Assembly: GCA_018818165.1 (NCBI GenBank)
Contig: JAHISP010000072.1
Location: forward strand, 1-35,745
Reading direction: 5' to 3'
Source of the DNA: Bacteroidota bacterium
GTDB lineage: Bacteria; Bacteroidota; Ignavibacteria; Ignavibacteriales; Melioribacteraceae
Length of the DNA stretch: 35,745 bases
Shown: one piece after another, positions 1 through 7,142 of the stretch
Numbering within the stretch: the first letter of the stretch is position 1
Layout: every line of letters begins with the position of its first letter
Made by a program: the position numbers and the translations under genes
Notes under the pieces: model-generated
Seen by the model: only the letters and a program-made list of their open reading frames with translations
The model's database searches: none
Told to the model about the DNA's origin: nothing

Positions 1-183
1 AACGAGATAATATTGTTCAACAACTTGGAGAATATCTTTAATGATAGCAGTTGCAGTAACACAACCTTTGTCGTATCCATAGTTATTAATGAACCGAAAA
101 AGAAGGTGTTGTTCAAGAGATTTATCTTTAAGCCTACGATATTTTTTGTTTTGTAATTGGGCTTTAGTTAAAGGCTTACTCAT
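1..183 (-). CDS. Second gene of a DUF1670-type element, 3' end cut off by window edge
   Basis: An open frame runs leftward from an ATG at 183-181 to the window edge without a stop, giving 61 residues that begin MSKPLTKAQLQNKKYRRLKD. The N-terminus is basic, with many Lys, Arg and Gln residues. Its start overlaps the stop of the DUF1670 gene in an ATGAGTAA arrangement, so the two are very probably translated as a coupled pair. I do not recognise the family from this short piece. A DNA-binding or transposase-like protein is possible, because DUF1670 genes tend to be multicopy and mobile-looking, but that is inference. The rest of the gene lies outside the window. Confidence 0.6.
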   Translation of the reverse strand, partial: MSKPLTKAQLQNKKYRRLKDKSLEQHLLFRFINNYGYDKGCVTATAIIKDILQVVEQYYLV

Positions 184-1021
184 AACCATTACCTCCTCTT
201 GGAATAGAAACATTGGATTTTTTTTTAGCTCCGTTATTTGGAAGTTCGGGAGTAATAAGTTCAATAAGCCTAAGGTTGTCTTGTTCTTTATAGAATTGGA
301 ATAATTGAGAGTACTCTCTAACCAGTCTATCTGATTTTTGCACAATAAGTCTAATTTGGTTGTGAGAGAAGTTTTGATTTATTAGAGAAGCAATTTGCAC
401 GAAATCGGCAAGATATCTTTTAACAGAAAGTTCAGAGTGATTAGTTTTCGATTCAATATCGGTAAAAGTATAACCTTTGAAATAGAGCTCAATAATTTCA
501 GTTTTATGAGATATACCGGGTCCCATATCGAGTTTGGCACCACGAGTCATAATAAACTTACCGTCTTTCTTAAGATAAGAAATATCACGTTTGATAGTTG
601 AAGGAGAAGTAGTTAAAATCATAGCAATATCTTCATAACTAAGCAAAGCACCTTGGTCGTAGGCTTGACGAGTAATTCTTTGTAATCGATGCCGTCTAAG
701 TCCAGCAAGCCCAAAATTAGCAAGGGCTTGGTAATCTGAGTTAATATCCATAAGTCTAATTCTGAGAGTAACTTTACGAGTAAGACGGATGTGTTTGCCA
801 GCTGGTTCATCAGCAGAAACAGCTTCATAGGAAATTTCACCACTACTTAATTTAATATTAGAATGTTCTTCAAAGTAGTGAGAAACTTGAGAGTAATAAG
901 CCTCAGCAATAATTGGGGTAAGATTAAAATCTGTAGCCAACTTTTGAATAATAGCATTTTTAGCATTTTTCGATTCTAAACGTTTAATACCGTAAGAATC
1001 ACAATTTGGTAACTTGACCAT
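176..1021 (-). CDS. DUF1670 family helix-turn-helix protein
   Basis: This 281-aa protein resembles the DUF1670 family, whose function is unknown and which is known from archaea and scattered bacteria. There is no signal peptide or membrane segment. Two stretches look like helix-turn-helix units: around residues 125-160 (YEDIAMILTTSPSTIKRDIS) and around 185-210 (GYTFTDIESKTNHSELSVKR). The first resembles sigma-factor or transposase HTHs. A role in DNA binding is therefore likely but inferred. The start is supported by AAGGAG seven bases upstream of the ATG. The gene overlaps the next gene on the same strand by 8 bp, so the two form a cassette. A perfect 12-bp palindrome lies upstream. It could belong to an insertion element or to a small regulatory module; the second gene would decide. 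Confidence 0.75.
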   Translation of the reverse strand: MVKLPNCDSYGIKRLESKNAKNAIIQKLATDFNLTPIIAEAYYSQVSHYFEEHSNIKLSSGEISYEAVSADEPAGKHIRLTRKVTLRIRLMDINSDYQALANFGLAGLRRHRLQRITRQAYDQGALLSYEDIAMILTTSPSTIKRDISYLKKDGKFIMTRGAKLDMGPGISHKTEIIELYFKGYTFTDIESKTNHSELSVKRYLADFVQIASLINQNFSHNQIRLIVQKSDRLVREYSQLFQFYKEQDNLRLIELITPELPNNGAKKKSNVSIPRGGNGYE

Positions 1022-1062
1022 AGTTTGTTCTCCTTTTTTATTACAAAATTAAGAACTCCTAG

Positions 1063-1074
1063 GGTCATATGACC
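1063..1074. promoter_or_regulatory. Perfect palindrome GGTCATATGACC upstream of the DUF1670 gene
   Basis: A 12-bp perfect dyad sits 42 bp upstream of the DUF1670 start codon. Its position, just outside the ribosome-binding site, fits a promoter-proximal operator, possibly for the HTH protein itself. It could also mark the edge of a mobile element. Only the dyad is seen; the role is inferred. Confidence 0.4.
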
Positions 1075-1153
1075 TAAACTTTAAATAACCATTCTTCAAA
1101 ATTGAATAATATGTTTTACAACCAAATATTTAATAAACAGAACGGTGAAACAA

Positions 1154-2035
1154 ATGAAAAAAATTATAATGAGTTTTATAATATTTTTAACATCCCTTGT
1201 TTTTGCGCAGGAGGTTGATTCCACAAAATACTTTTTAATACGCTGCGATGATTTTGGAATGAATCATTCTGTAAATATGGCAATCAAAAAAGTAATTGAT
1301 ACTGGAATTCCCTTTTCAACTTCAGTAATGTTCGCATGCCCTTGGTACCAAGAAGCAGTCGATATTCTAAAAGAAAATCCGCAAGTTGGGGTTGGAATTC
1401 ACTTAACGCTTAATTCAGAATGGCAAAACTACAAGTGGGGACCAGTTCTTGGAAAAGGAGGTGCTTCAAGTTTGGTTGACAGTATGGGGCACTTTTTTCC
1501 ATCACGAAGTAAATTGTTTGCAAACAATCCAAAGTTTGAAGAAATAGAAAAAGAATTACGCGCACAAATTGACCGTGCAGTTAATTCTGGAATAAGAATT
1601 GATTATCTCGATTATCATATGGGCGCAGTTGTTGAAACTAAAGAATTGCGAAAATTAGTTGAAGCTTTAGCAAAAGAATATGGATTTGGAATGTCTGGAT
1701 ATTTCAGCGAACAATATTCAAGCATAACATATGGCGCTCCACTCGGGACAAAAATTGATAGCCTTCTTAATCATGTAAAAAATCTTTCTTCTGGAGTAAA
1801 CATGCAAGTTTTCCATGTTGGTATTGATGATTCCGAAATGAGTGCGCTAAAAGACATGAATACTTTTGGATTAAAAAAAATGAGCGTTCATCGTCAAGAG
1901 GAACTAAATTGTGTAATTTCACCAAAATTAATTGAATTGCTAAATGAGGAAAATGTAATTCCAATTTCGTACAAAGATCTTATTAAAAGAATTGGATTAC
2001 AAAACATGTATCGCCCCGAGGATAGTGAATATTAG
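1154..2035 (+). CDS. Secreted ChbG/YdjC-type carbohydrate deacetylase
   Basis: The 293-aa protein has an N-terminal signal peptide (MKKIIMSFIIFLTSLVFAQ) followed by a ChbG/YdjC-type (HpnK-like) polysaccharide deacetylase domain. That family removes N-acetyl groups from amino sugars such as chitobiose, using a metal held by Asp and His. Visible family marks are RCDDFGMNHS (Asp32 and Asp33), GIHLTLNS (His83) and the later YLDYHMGAV. Secretion is unusual for ChbG itself, which is cytoplasmic, so the substrate is probably extracellular or periplasmic; this is inference. A GTG nine bases upstream is in frame, but the ATG at 1154 gives a normal signal peptide start. The gene stands alone and is followed by a long hairpin. 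Confidence 0.8.
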   Translation: MKKIIMSFIIFLTSLVFAQEVDSTKYFLIRCDDFGMNHSVNMAIKKVIDTGIPFSTSVMFACPWYQEAVDILKENPQVGVGIHLTLNSEWQNYKWGPVLGKGGASSLVDSMGHFFPSRSKLFANNPKFEEIEKELRAQIDRAVNSGIRIDYLDYHMGAVVETKELRKLVEALAKEYGFGMSGYFSEQYSSITYGAPLGTKIDSLLNHVKNLSSGVNMQVFHVGIDDSEMSALKDMNTFGLKKMSVHRQEELNCVISPKLIELLNEENVIPISYKDLIKRIGLQNMYRPEDSEY

Positions 2036-2042
2036 TATTTGA

Positions 2043-2103
2043 TATCGTTCTAAAATAGGTTGATTCAAAAAGAATAAAATTGTTAGCCTATTTTAGGACG
2101 ATA
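2043..2103. repeat. Long inverted repeat after the deacetylase gene
   Basis: Arms at 2043-2059 and 2087-2103 pair over 17 bp with a single G-U, and pairing can extend inward with wobble pairs. The loop is about 27 bases or less. It sits 8 bp past the deacetylase stop and may terminate transcription, but no T-run follows on the + strand. It could equally be a palindromic repeat element. Confidence 0.6.
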
Positions 2104-2618
2104 CATATTTAGAAACATGAGTGACATCAATGATTGAATTTATTGCTCATACAAAGAAATACATTATTGTTCAAATTTCAGAAGAACCAAATCGTTTTAT
2201 ATTCTCACCATTAAACTTGTTATATCCAGAATTATTGAATGGTTTAGTTTATTCAGAGCTATTTTTCCTCTAATAATTTCAACTCTTCTACCGAATCAAA
2301 ATTTGGATTATTTTTCTCTTTTTGTATTTCAATAATATAAAACTTATAACTATTTGCTATAAATTTTCTATGATTAGAAAATGTTAAAATGATTTATATA
2401 ACTAAAAAGTATAATTATTATTATAAAATGCAAAAGAATTATTTTACAATTACTAAATTATGTAATGTTATTAATAAAATTGTTTTATCTGCAATGGTCA
2501 TGGAAATAATGATAATTCTTGCAAAACTCATAATTGCAAAGGATTCGGACTTGGAATAACATATTCTTTAATTAACAAACGATGAATACAAATTATTTAG
2601 AAATATAAAGGATCAAAA
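2104..2618. other. Long intergenic stretch with small, possibly decayed ORFs
   Basis: No convincing gene is present. Three short open frames were read by hand. One is 46 aa at 2130-2270 (+), starting MIEFIAHTKKYIIVQISEEP. One has no start codon, is 44 codons at 2259-2393 (-) and ends SVEELKLLEEK. One is 43 aa at 2428-2559 (+), starting MQKNYFTITKLCNVINKIVL. A one-base shift near 2494 would join the third to a Cys-rich tail (CNGHGNNDNSCKTHNCKGFG) ending at 2585. These look like remnants of small genes, but AT-rich DNA produces such frames by chance. Confidence 0.35.
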
Positions 2619-3842
2619 ATGAAACTAATTACATTTATACTACTCATTCTCTTATGCTTTGCTCAGCTTAGCCTTGCGCAGGATGCGTCCAAAACGCCAG
2701 CGCAAAACGCTATGTCAAACGTTTTAGGTGTTACAATTGATGGAGGAGTAGCCCTTGGATCAACCGATTATACAAGAACGGTAATGGATTACACAGGGAA
2801 AGCCTCCTTGGAATACTATCTGCCTTCTACCAAGCTGGGAAATTTTGGATTTAGAATTTTTGGACAAGAAGCATTCATTTCTGGAGAAGGTGTTTTTCAA
2901 TGGATACAACCAACAGATAAATTCACCACAAAAATTGATATGTTTGGTGGTGGAGTATTTTATACCCTCGCAATTACAGACATGATTTATCCTTGGGTGG
3001 GCATTGGACTTTCAAACCTTTGGTTTTATCCAGAGGATGGTAATGGAAATCAGTTGCCAAATTATATCGCGAATAAATATGATAAATCAATGTTAGCTTA
3101 TAACGGTGATGCAGGTGTAAGAATTATGGTATCTAAAAACATAAGTGTAAATTTAGCTGGCGGAATTGTTCTGGGAGCTAAGGATTTTCTTGATGATATA
3201 GAGGTTGGTTCAAGAAATGATGAGTTTGTTACCATAACCGCAGGCGTGTCATACTACTTTGGAAGATCAGTAGATACTGATGGTGATGGTGTTCCAAATT
3301 ACAATGATGCATGTCCAGGTACTCCCAAAGGCGCAAAAGTTGATAAATTTGGCTGCCCACTTGATGAAGACAAAGATGGCGTTCACGATTATCTTGATGT
3401 TTGTCCAAACACACCTTTTGGTATAGAGGTTGACGCTGATGGATGTCCAATTATAAAAGATACTGTAAGTGCTAAACAAACAAAAATTGAATCTCTAGTT
3501 TTGAGTGGCGATACAAATTTTGAATTTGATGAGTCAAACCTACTCCCCATTTCATATCCTGCGCTTGACGATTTAGTAAAAACAATGAAGGAACACCCAG
3601 AATACACATGGGAAATTGGTGGATATACAGATTCTATTGGCAGGGATCGTTATAACGAAACACTTTCGGAACAAAGGGCTCAATCTGTTGCAGACTACTT
3701 GTTAAAAAAAGGTGTTATAAAGAATAATCTTAAAATAGTTGGATATGGCAAAGCTAATCCTATTGCTACTAACGAAACTGAGGATGGAAGGTTTTTGAAT
3801 AGAAGAGTGGAAATAAAATTACTATCAAAGGGAATAGAATAA
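2619..3842 (+). CDS. OmpA-family outer-membrane protein with TSP3 repeats
   Basis: This 407-aa protein has a signal peptide (cleavage near LSLAQ, about residue 21). An N-terminal beta-barrel domain of about 200 residues ends in GVSYYFGRS. Two calcium-binding thrombospondin type 3 repeats follow (DTDGDGVPNYNDACPGTPKG and DEDKDGVHDYLDVCPNTPFG). The C-terminal OmpA peptidoglycan-binding domain spans roughly residues 290-405, with NFEFDESNLLP, GYTDSIGRDRYN, LSEQRAQSVADYL and a final RFLNRRVEIKL. The architecture is that of OprF/OmpA-like proteins, which tether the outer membrane to the cell wall. AAAGGATC upstream serves as the ribosome-binding site. It is a single-gene unit with no clear partner. 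Confidence 0.92.
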   Translation: MKLITFILLILLCFAQLSLAQDASKTPAQNAMSNVLGVTIDGGVALGSTDYTRTVMDYTGKASLEYYLPSTKLGNFGFRIFGQEAFISGEGVFQWIQPTDKFTTKIDMFGGGVFYTLAITDMIYPWVGIGLSNLWFYPEDGNGNQLPNYIANKYDKSMLAYNGDAGVRIMVSKNISVNLAGGIVLGAKDFLDDIEVGSRNDEFVTITAGVSYYFGRSVDTDGDGVPNYNDACPGTPKGAKVDKFGCPLDEDKDGVHDYLDVCPNTPFGIEVDADGCPIIKDTVSAKQTKIESLVLSGDTNFEFDESNLLPISYPALDDLVKTMKEHPEYTWEIGGYTDSIGRDRYNETLSEQRAQSVADYLLKKGVIKNNLKIVGYGKANPIATNETEDGRFLNRRVEIKLLSKGIE

Positions 3843-4187
3843 ATTGTATAGTCATGAATTGGTTGACTAATTATTGTAGTGCAAAATTTTGTAAATGGAA
3901 AATATCAATGAAGTAAAGGGAGTCCCACTTTTCGGGCAATGCTGTCAACTTAAGCTCTTGTCATTCTGTGATGTTTCCCGTATAAAAATACGGGACAGTT
4001 ATTCGGTTAAAAGTCAACAATTGAACAGTAGTAATGTTCAAGAAAATATTTAACCCAGATTTGTCGACAGGAATAAACTTCTAAGGTCATTAGAGAATAA
4101 ATGATTTTAGCTGTTGTTATTTAAGTAATTAGAGTAGATAAAAATTATTAAATTGGCGTAAAATTTAAAATTAGAATTGCTTACAAA
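3843..4187. other. Intergenic region between the OmpA gene and the IS1380 remnant
   Basis: No gene is seen. A clean hairpin (TCCCGTAT, loop AAAA, ATACGGGA) lies at 3976-3995, without a T-run. GTAAAGGG-AGT at 3913-3923 is close to the reverse complement of ACTCCCCTTTAC at 4725-4736. These may be worn terminal repeats bounding the transposase remnant, but the match is short. Confidence 0.4.
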
Positions 4188-4688
4188 ATGAAAAAAATAG
4201 AAATAGCCTTTACCGACAAAGCAATCACGCGGGGAGGATTAAGTTTACTACGCCGAATGCAAATAGAATAAGTTCTGGAAAAAATATCTCTCCCTCACAA
4301 GGTTCCAATCGTGGTTATTCTCCCAAGCAAATGATACAGAAATTTTGGGTTGGAGAATGGAGTGGAGCCAATTGTTTTAAACACTTGGAAGTAACGCGTC
4401 ATGATGAAGTATTAAGAGAGATATTTGAATGGAAACAAATGGCTGGAAGTAGAGCTTTCCAACGGTATTTTCAACAAATTCATTCAAGCCATTACTCAAG
4501 AAGTCATTACTAGATTGTATCAATGGTTTTTCAAAAATCTACAATTTGATAACTACACAATGGATTTCGATTCCAGCCTACTGACTCGCTATGGAGACCA
4601 AGAAGGGAGTAAAAAAGGGTACAATCCCAAGAAAAAATCACATCATCTGATTATAGCTTTTTTATATTTGCTGGTACCTTTTTGGTGA
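4188..4688 (+). pseudogene. Decayed, truncated IS1380-family transposase
   Basis: Reading across frames gives a recognisable N-terminal third of an IS1380-type DDE transposase: MKKIEIAFTDKAITRGGLSL, then GSNRGYSPKQMIQKFWVGEW, GANCFKHLEVTRHDEVLREI, KQMAGSRAFQRYF, then QFDNYTMDFDSSLLTRYGDQ and EGSKKGYNPKKKSHH. The pieces lie in different frames. There is an in-frame stop near 4270, one frameshift near 4260-4300 and another near 4470. The protein ends abruptly at 4688, at about 150 residues, where the family is usually over 400. DFDS.. TRYG.QEG is the conserved region carrying the first catalytic Asp. It is clearly dead, and most of its 3' part is deleted. Confidence 0.85.
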
Positions 4689-5116
4689 ATATTGCAGGCT
4701 CTTTTTCGTGAATATTAACACTCTACTCCCCTTTACCCGATTAGAAGTATTTTTTATTGTTGATTAAATTATAATATTTTATATAATGGTTAAACTAAAT
4801 AACTTGTAAGGTAAGATAAACAAAATAAAAAGTCTAAATTCTTGGGATGAATATTTGCATAAAGTATTTTAGTTAACCCCAGTTTATGCATTGGATAATC
4901 TCAATTTATATAAGGCGTTATGTTATAAAAGTTTATACTAATGCAAAGTAATAAAAACGGTTATATTGAGTAATCCCGAAAATGATTATTTTTTATGAAT
5001 TTACAAAGAATATTATTTTCTGTTGCATAATTGAGTTAACAAAATAGGATTTTTATCATGGTTATTTCTATTTTTAGCATAAGGAATCTCAAATTTTGAA
5101 AATTTTAGGATAAATA
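4689..5116. other. Intergenic region upstream of the channel gene
   Basis: AT-rich sequence without a gene. A perfect 8-bp inverted repeat (TGCATAAA at 4856-4863, TTTATGCA at 4883-4890) is present, with a 19-base spacer. The segment 4685-4715 contains two similar GTGAATATT blocks. An AGGATAAATA ribosome-binding context precedes the channel ATG. No promoter can be named with confidence. Confidence 0.4.
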
Positions 5117-6394
5117 ATGAACAGAAATATTTGGATAAAATTTACCTCAAATTTCATGAGTTTTTTAGTCATAATTGCTTTTTTCCTCTTTTCAATTTTT
5201 GCCCCATTTAATTTGATATTTCCAAATATTACTCCCAATTATTTCTATTCACTCAGTTGGATAGTTAACATCATTTTCATTCTTGATTTAGTTTTTAGGT
5301 TAGTTTTATTAAGCAACCATAAAAATAGTCTTGGAATTCTCTCCGAGGATAACCTAATCAGTTATCTTCAATTAAACTTTATTTTTGATCTTGTGTCTAT
5401 TATTCCAATTGCTTTTTTCCCAAATCCATCTTTATGGCAATTACTTCCACTAATAAAAATATTTTCAGTTTTTAACAGAATATCATTCATCCGCCAAACA
5501 ATGCTAAAATTCGCTGCTTTCTCAGTGGTAATTCAATTTATGTATTGGTTTGCACAAATAACGCATTGGATTGCTTGCGGATGGCTCAAAATAGTTGGAA
5601 TTGATGAAAATATTCCAATCAGTTCAAATTATATTTCCGCACTTTATTGGACAACCACCACATTAACAACAGTTGGTTATGGCGATATTGTTCCACACAC
5701 AAATTTTGAAATGCTTTATGCCGTTGCGGTAATGATAATTGGTGTTGGTTTATATGGATATTTAATTGGAAATGTTGTGTCGGTAATTACCAAACGCGAC
5801 CCGGCGCATGAAAAATTTATTTCTAATCTTGAAAATCTTTCTTCACTGGTCAGATACAGAAATCTACCTAAAAATATAACAATAAGAATAAGACAATACT
5901 TTTTATATCTCTGGAAAAACAGATTGGAGCATAACGAAAATGTATTTTTGGAAAAACTTCCTGATGGATTAAAATTGGAAGTCCTTACATTCTTAAAACA
6001 AGATGTTATTAAAAACGTGGAACTATTTAAAGACGCAAGTCACGAATTTATAGCGGAATTAGCGGAAAATTTAAAGGAACTTGTAATAACTCCAGATGAA
6101 TTTTTGTTCCGAGAAGGAGATATTGGCAATAGAGTTTTCTTTGTAATTGAAGGACAGTTATCAGTTCTGATGAAAAGCAGCCCAAAGGAAATTGCTAAAA
6201 TAAAAAAAGGAGATTTCTTAGGGGAAATTTCACTGTTTAAAAATAAGCCGCGCAATGCATCTGTAAAAGCAAATACATTTTGCCATTTATATTATTTGGA
6301 TAAAAATTCATTTAATTTACTAATTCCTAAATATCCATCAATTGCTAAAAAGATAGAAGATAAAGTTTTGGAACGTGAAAAATTGAATGGGTAA
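5117..6394 (+). CDS. Cyclic-nucleotide-binding potassium channel (CNG/HCN-like)
   Basis: The 425-aa protein has six predicted membrane segments in the first 240 residues. The pore loop carries the K+ selectivity filter TVGYGD at residues 185-190, preceded by YWTTTTLT. A helical C-linker of about 80 residues follows (ITIRIRQYFLYLWKNRLEHN), then a cyclic nucleotide-binding domain at about 300-420 whose phosphate-binding cassette reads GEISLFKNKPRNASVKA (Glu370, Arg379). This order matches eukaryotic-type CNG/HCN channels and their bacterial relatives such as SthK. The S4 segment (LLPLIKIFSVFNRISFIRQT) has few positive charges, so voltage sensing is probably weak. The ligand is presumably cAMP or cGMP. 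The last 56 codons recur as a fragment 3.4 kb downstream. Confidence 0.9.
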   Translation: MNRNIWIKFTSNFMSFLVIIAFFLFSIFAPFNLIFPNITPNYFYSLSWIVNIIFILDLVFRLVLLSNHKNSLGILSEDNLISYLQLNFIFDLVSIIPIAFFPNPSLWQLLPLIKIFSVFNRISFIRQTMLKFAAFSVVIQFMYWFAQITHWIACGWLKIVGIDENIPISSNYISALYWTTTTLTTVGYGDIVPHTNFEMLYAVAVMIIGVGLYGYLIGNVVSVITKRDPAHEKFISNLENLSSLVRYRNLPKNITIRIRQYFLYLWKNRLEHNENVFLEKLPDGLKLEVLTFLKQDVIKNVELFKDASHEFIAELAENLKELVITPDEFLFREGDIGNRVFFVIEGQLSVLMKSSPKEIAKIKKGDFLGEISLFKNKPRNASVKANTFCHLYYLDKNSFNLLIPKYPSIAKKIEDKVLEREKLNG

Positions 6395-6446
6395 ATGTTC
6401 AAAAACCTACTTTTTGGCTTGTTTTTTGTCTCACTAATATAGGCAC

Positions 6447-6551
6447 AGAGGGCAATATCTGCAAAACGCCAAGCAGTGTTAACTATGTGGCGAGCAATAT
6501 CAGCAATTAGGCGAGCAGATTTAACAATGCAACAAGGGACTTCAACTATTC
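6447..6551. repeat. Five imperfect 21-bp tandem units
   Basis: Units start at 6447, 6468, 6489, 6510 and 6531, an exact 21-bp period. Units 2-4 share a GGCGAGCA/GCCAAGCA core. Units 1 and 3 share GGCAATATC/AGCAATATC-like blocks and units 4 and 5 resemble each other more loosely. Because 21 is a multiple of three, one + frame stays open as heptads (QAVLTMW, RAISAIR, RADLTMQ) from just after a TAG at 6439 to a stop near 6594, but it has no start codon upstream. It may be a worn coding repeat or a minisatellite. Confidence 0.6.
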
Positions 6552-6811
6552 ACATTAAAGGGGCAGAAACGTGGTTATTAACACATTCTTTCTAAAATAT
6601 TCCATTTCCAAAACTAAAAATTATAGCTTTTGTTTAAGTCAAACATTTCTTTTTACAAAAATTTCTAACTCATGTTACGCAAGTTTTAATAACCTTGAAG
6701 GTTTTGTTAGGAGAATTCGTGAAGATTGCTAAATCTTGTTTTGGGTAAGTAAAACCACGCAAACAACACCATTAGAAAAGCAACATGTTTAGGAGTGTTT
6801 GGTTAAATAGG

Positions 6812-6882
6812 GGAACGAAAATATTCGCCCCCTACTATTAACTTGATTTTTAAGTAGATTAAGAGCAAGATTAGGACTAAGA
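6812..6882. repeat. Copy 1 of a dispersed hairpin repeat
   Basis: This copy begins GGAACGAAAATATTCG and continues through CCCTACT, TTGATTTTTAA, TAGATTAAGAGCA and GATTAGGA blocks that recur in the same order at 6980-7058. Its hairpin arm is degenerate (CCCCC in place of TTCCC). Confidence 0.7.
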
Positions 6883-6979
6883 CCACGAGTAAATATTTTG
6901 GCAATAAAATAATAATAGATTAATTTTATAAGAATAAAATAAAGAAGTTTAAGTGCATAGAAAATAATGGCAAAATAAA

Positions 6980-7058
6980 GGAACGAAAATATTCGTTCCC
7001 TACTCTAATTTGATTTTTAATTAGATTAAGAGCATGATTAGGATTAGGATTAAGATTA
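6980..7058. repeat. Copy 2 of the dispersed hairpin repeat
   Basis: About 75 bp closely matching 6812-6882. Here the hairpin is intact: GGAACGAA, loop AATA, TTCGTTCC. It ends in a small GGATTAGGATTAAGATTAAGA run. It lies about 85 bp upstream of the T9SS propeller gene, but a regulatory role is unproven. Confidence 0.7.
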
Positions 7059-7142
7059 AGACTTGCGTAAAAGGTTAGATTATAGGTAAATGATAAAACG
7101 GAAATACAATTTTATAAATAATAATATTACAAAAAGGAAAAA

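Noticed and set aside
5117-6394. Channel called strongly voltage-gated
   Set aside because: The S4 helix has only a few basic residues without the regular every-third-residue spacing, so ligand gating is the safer reading.
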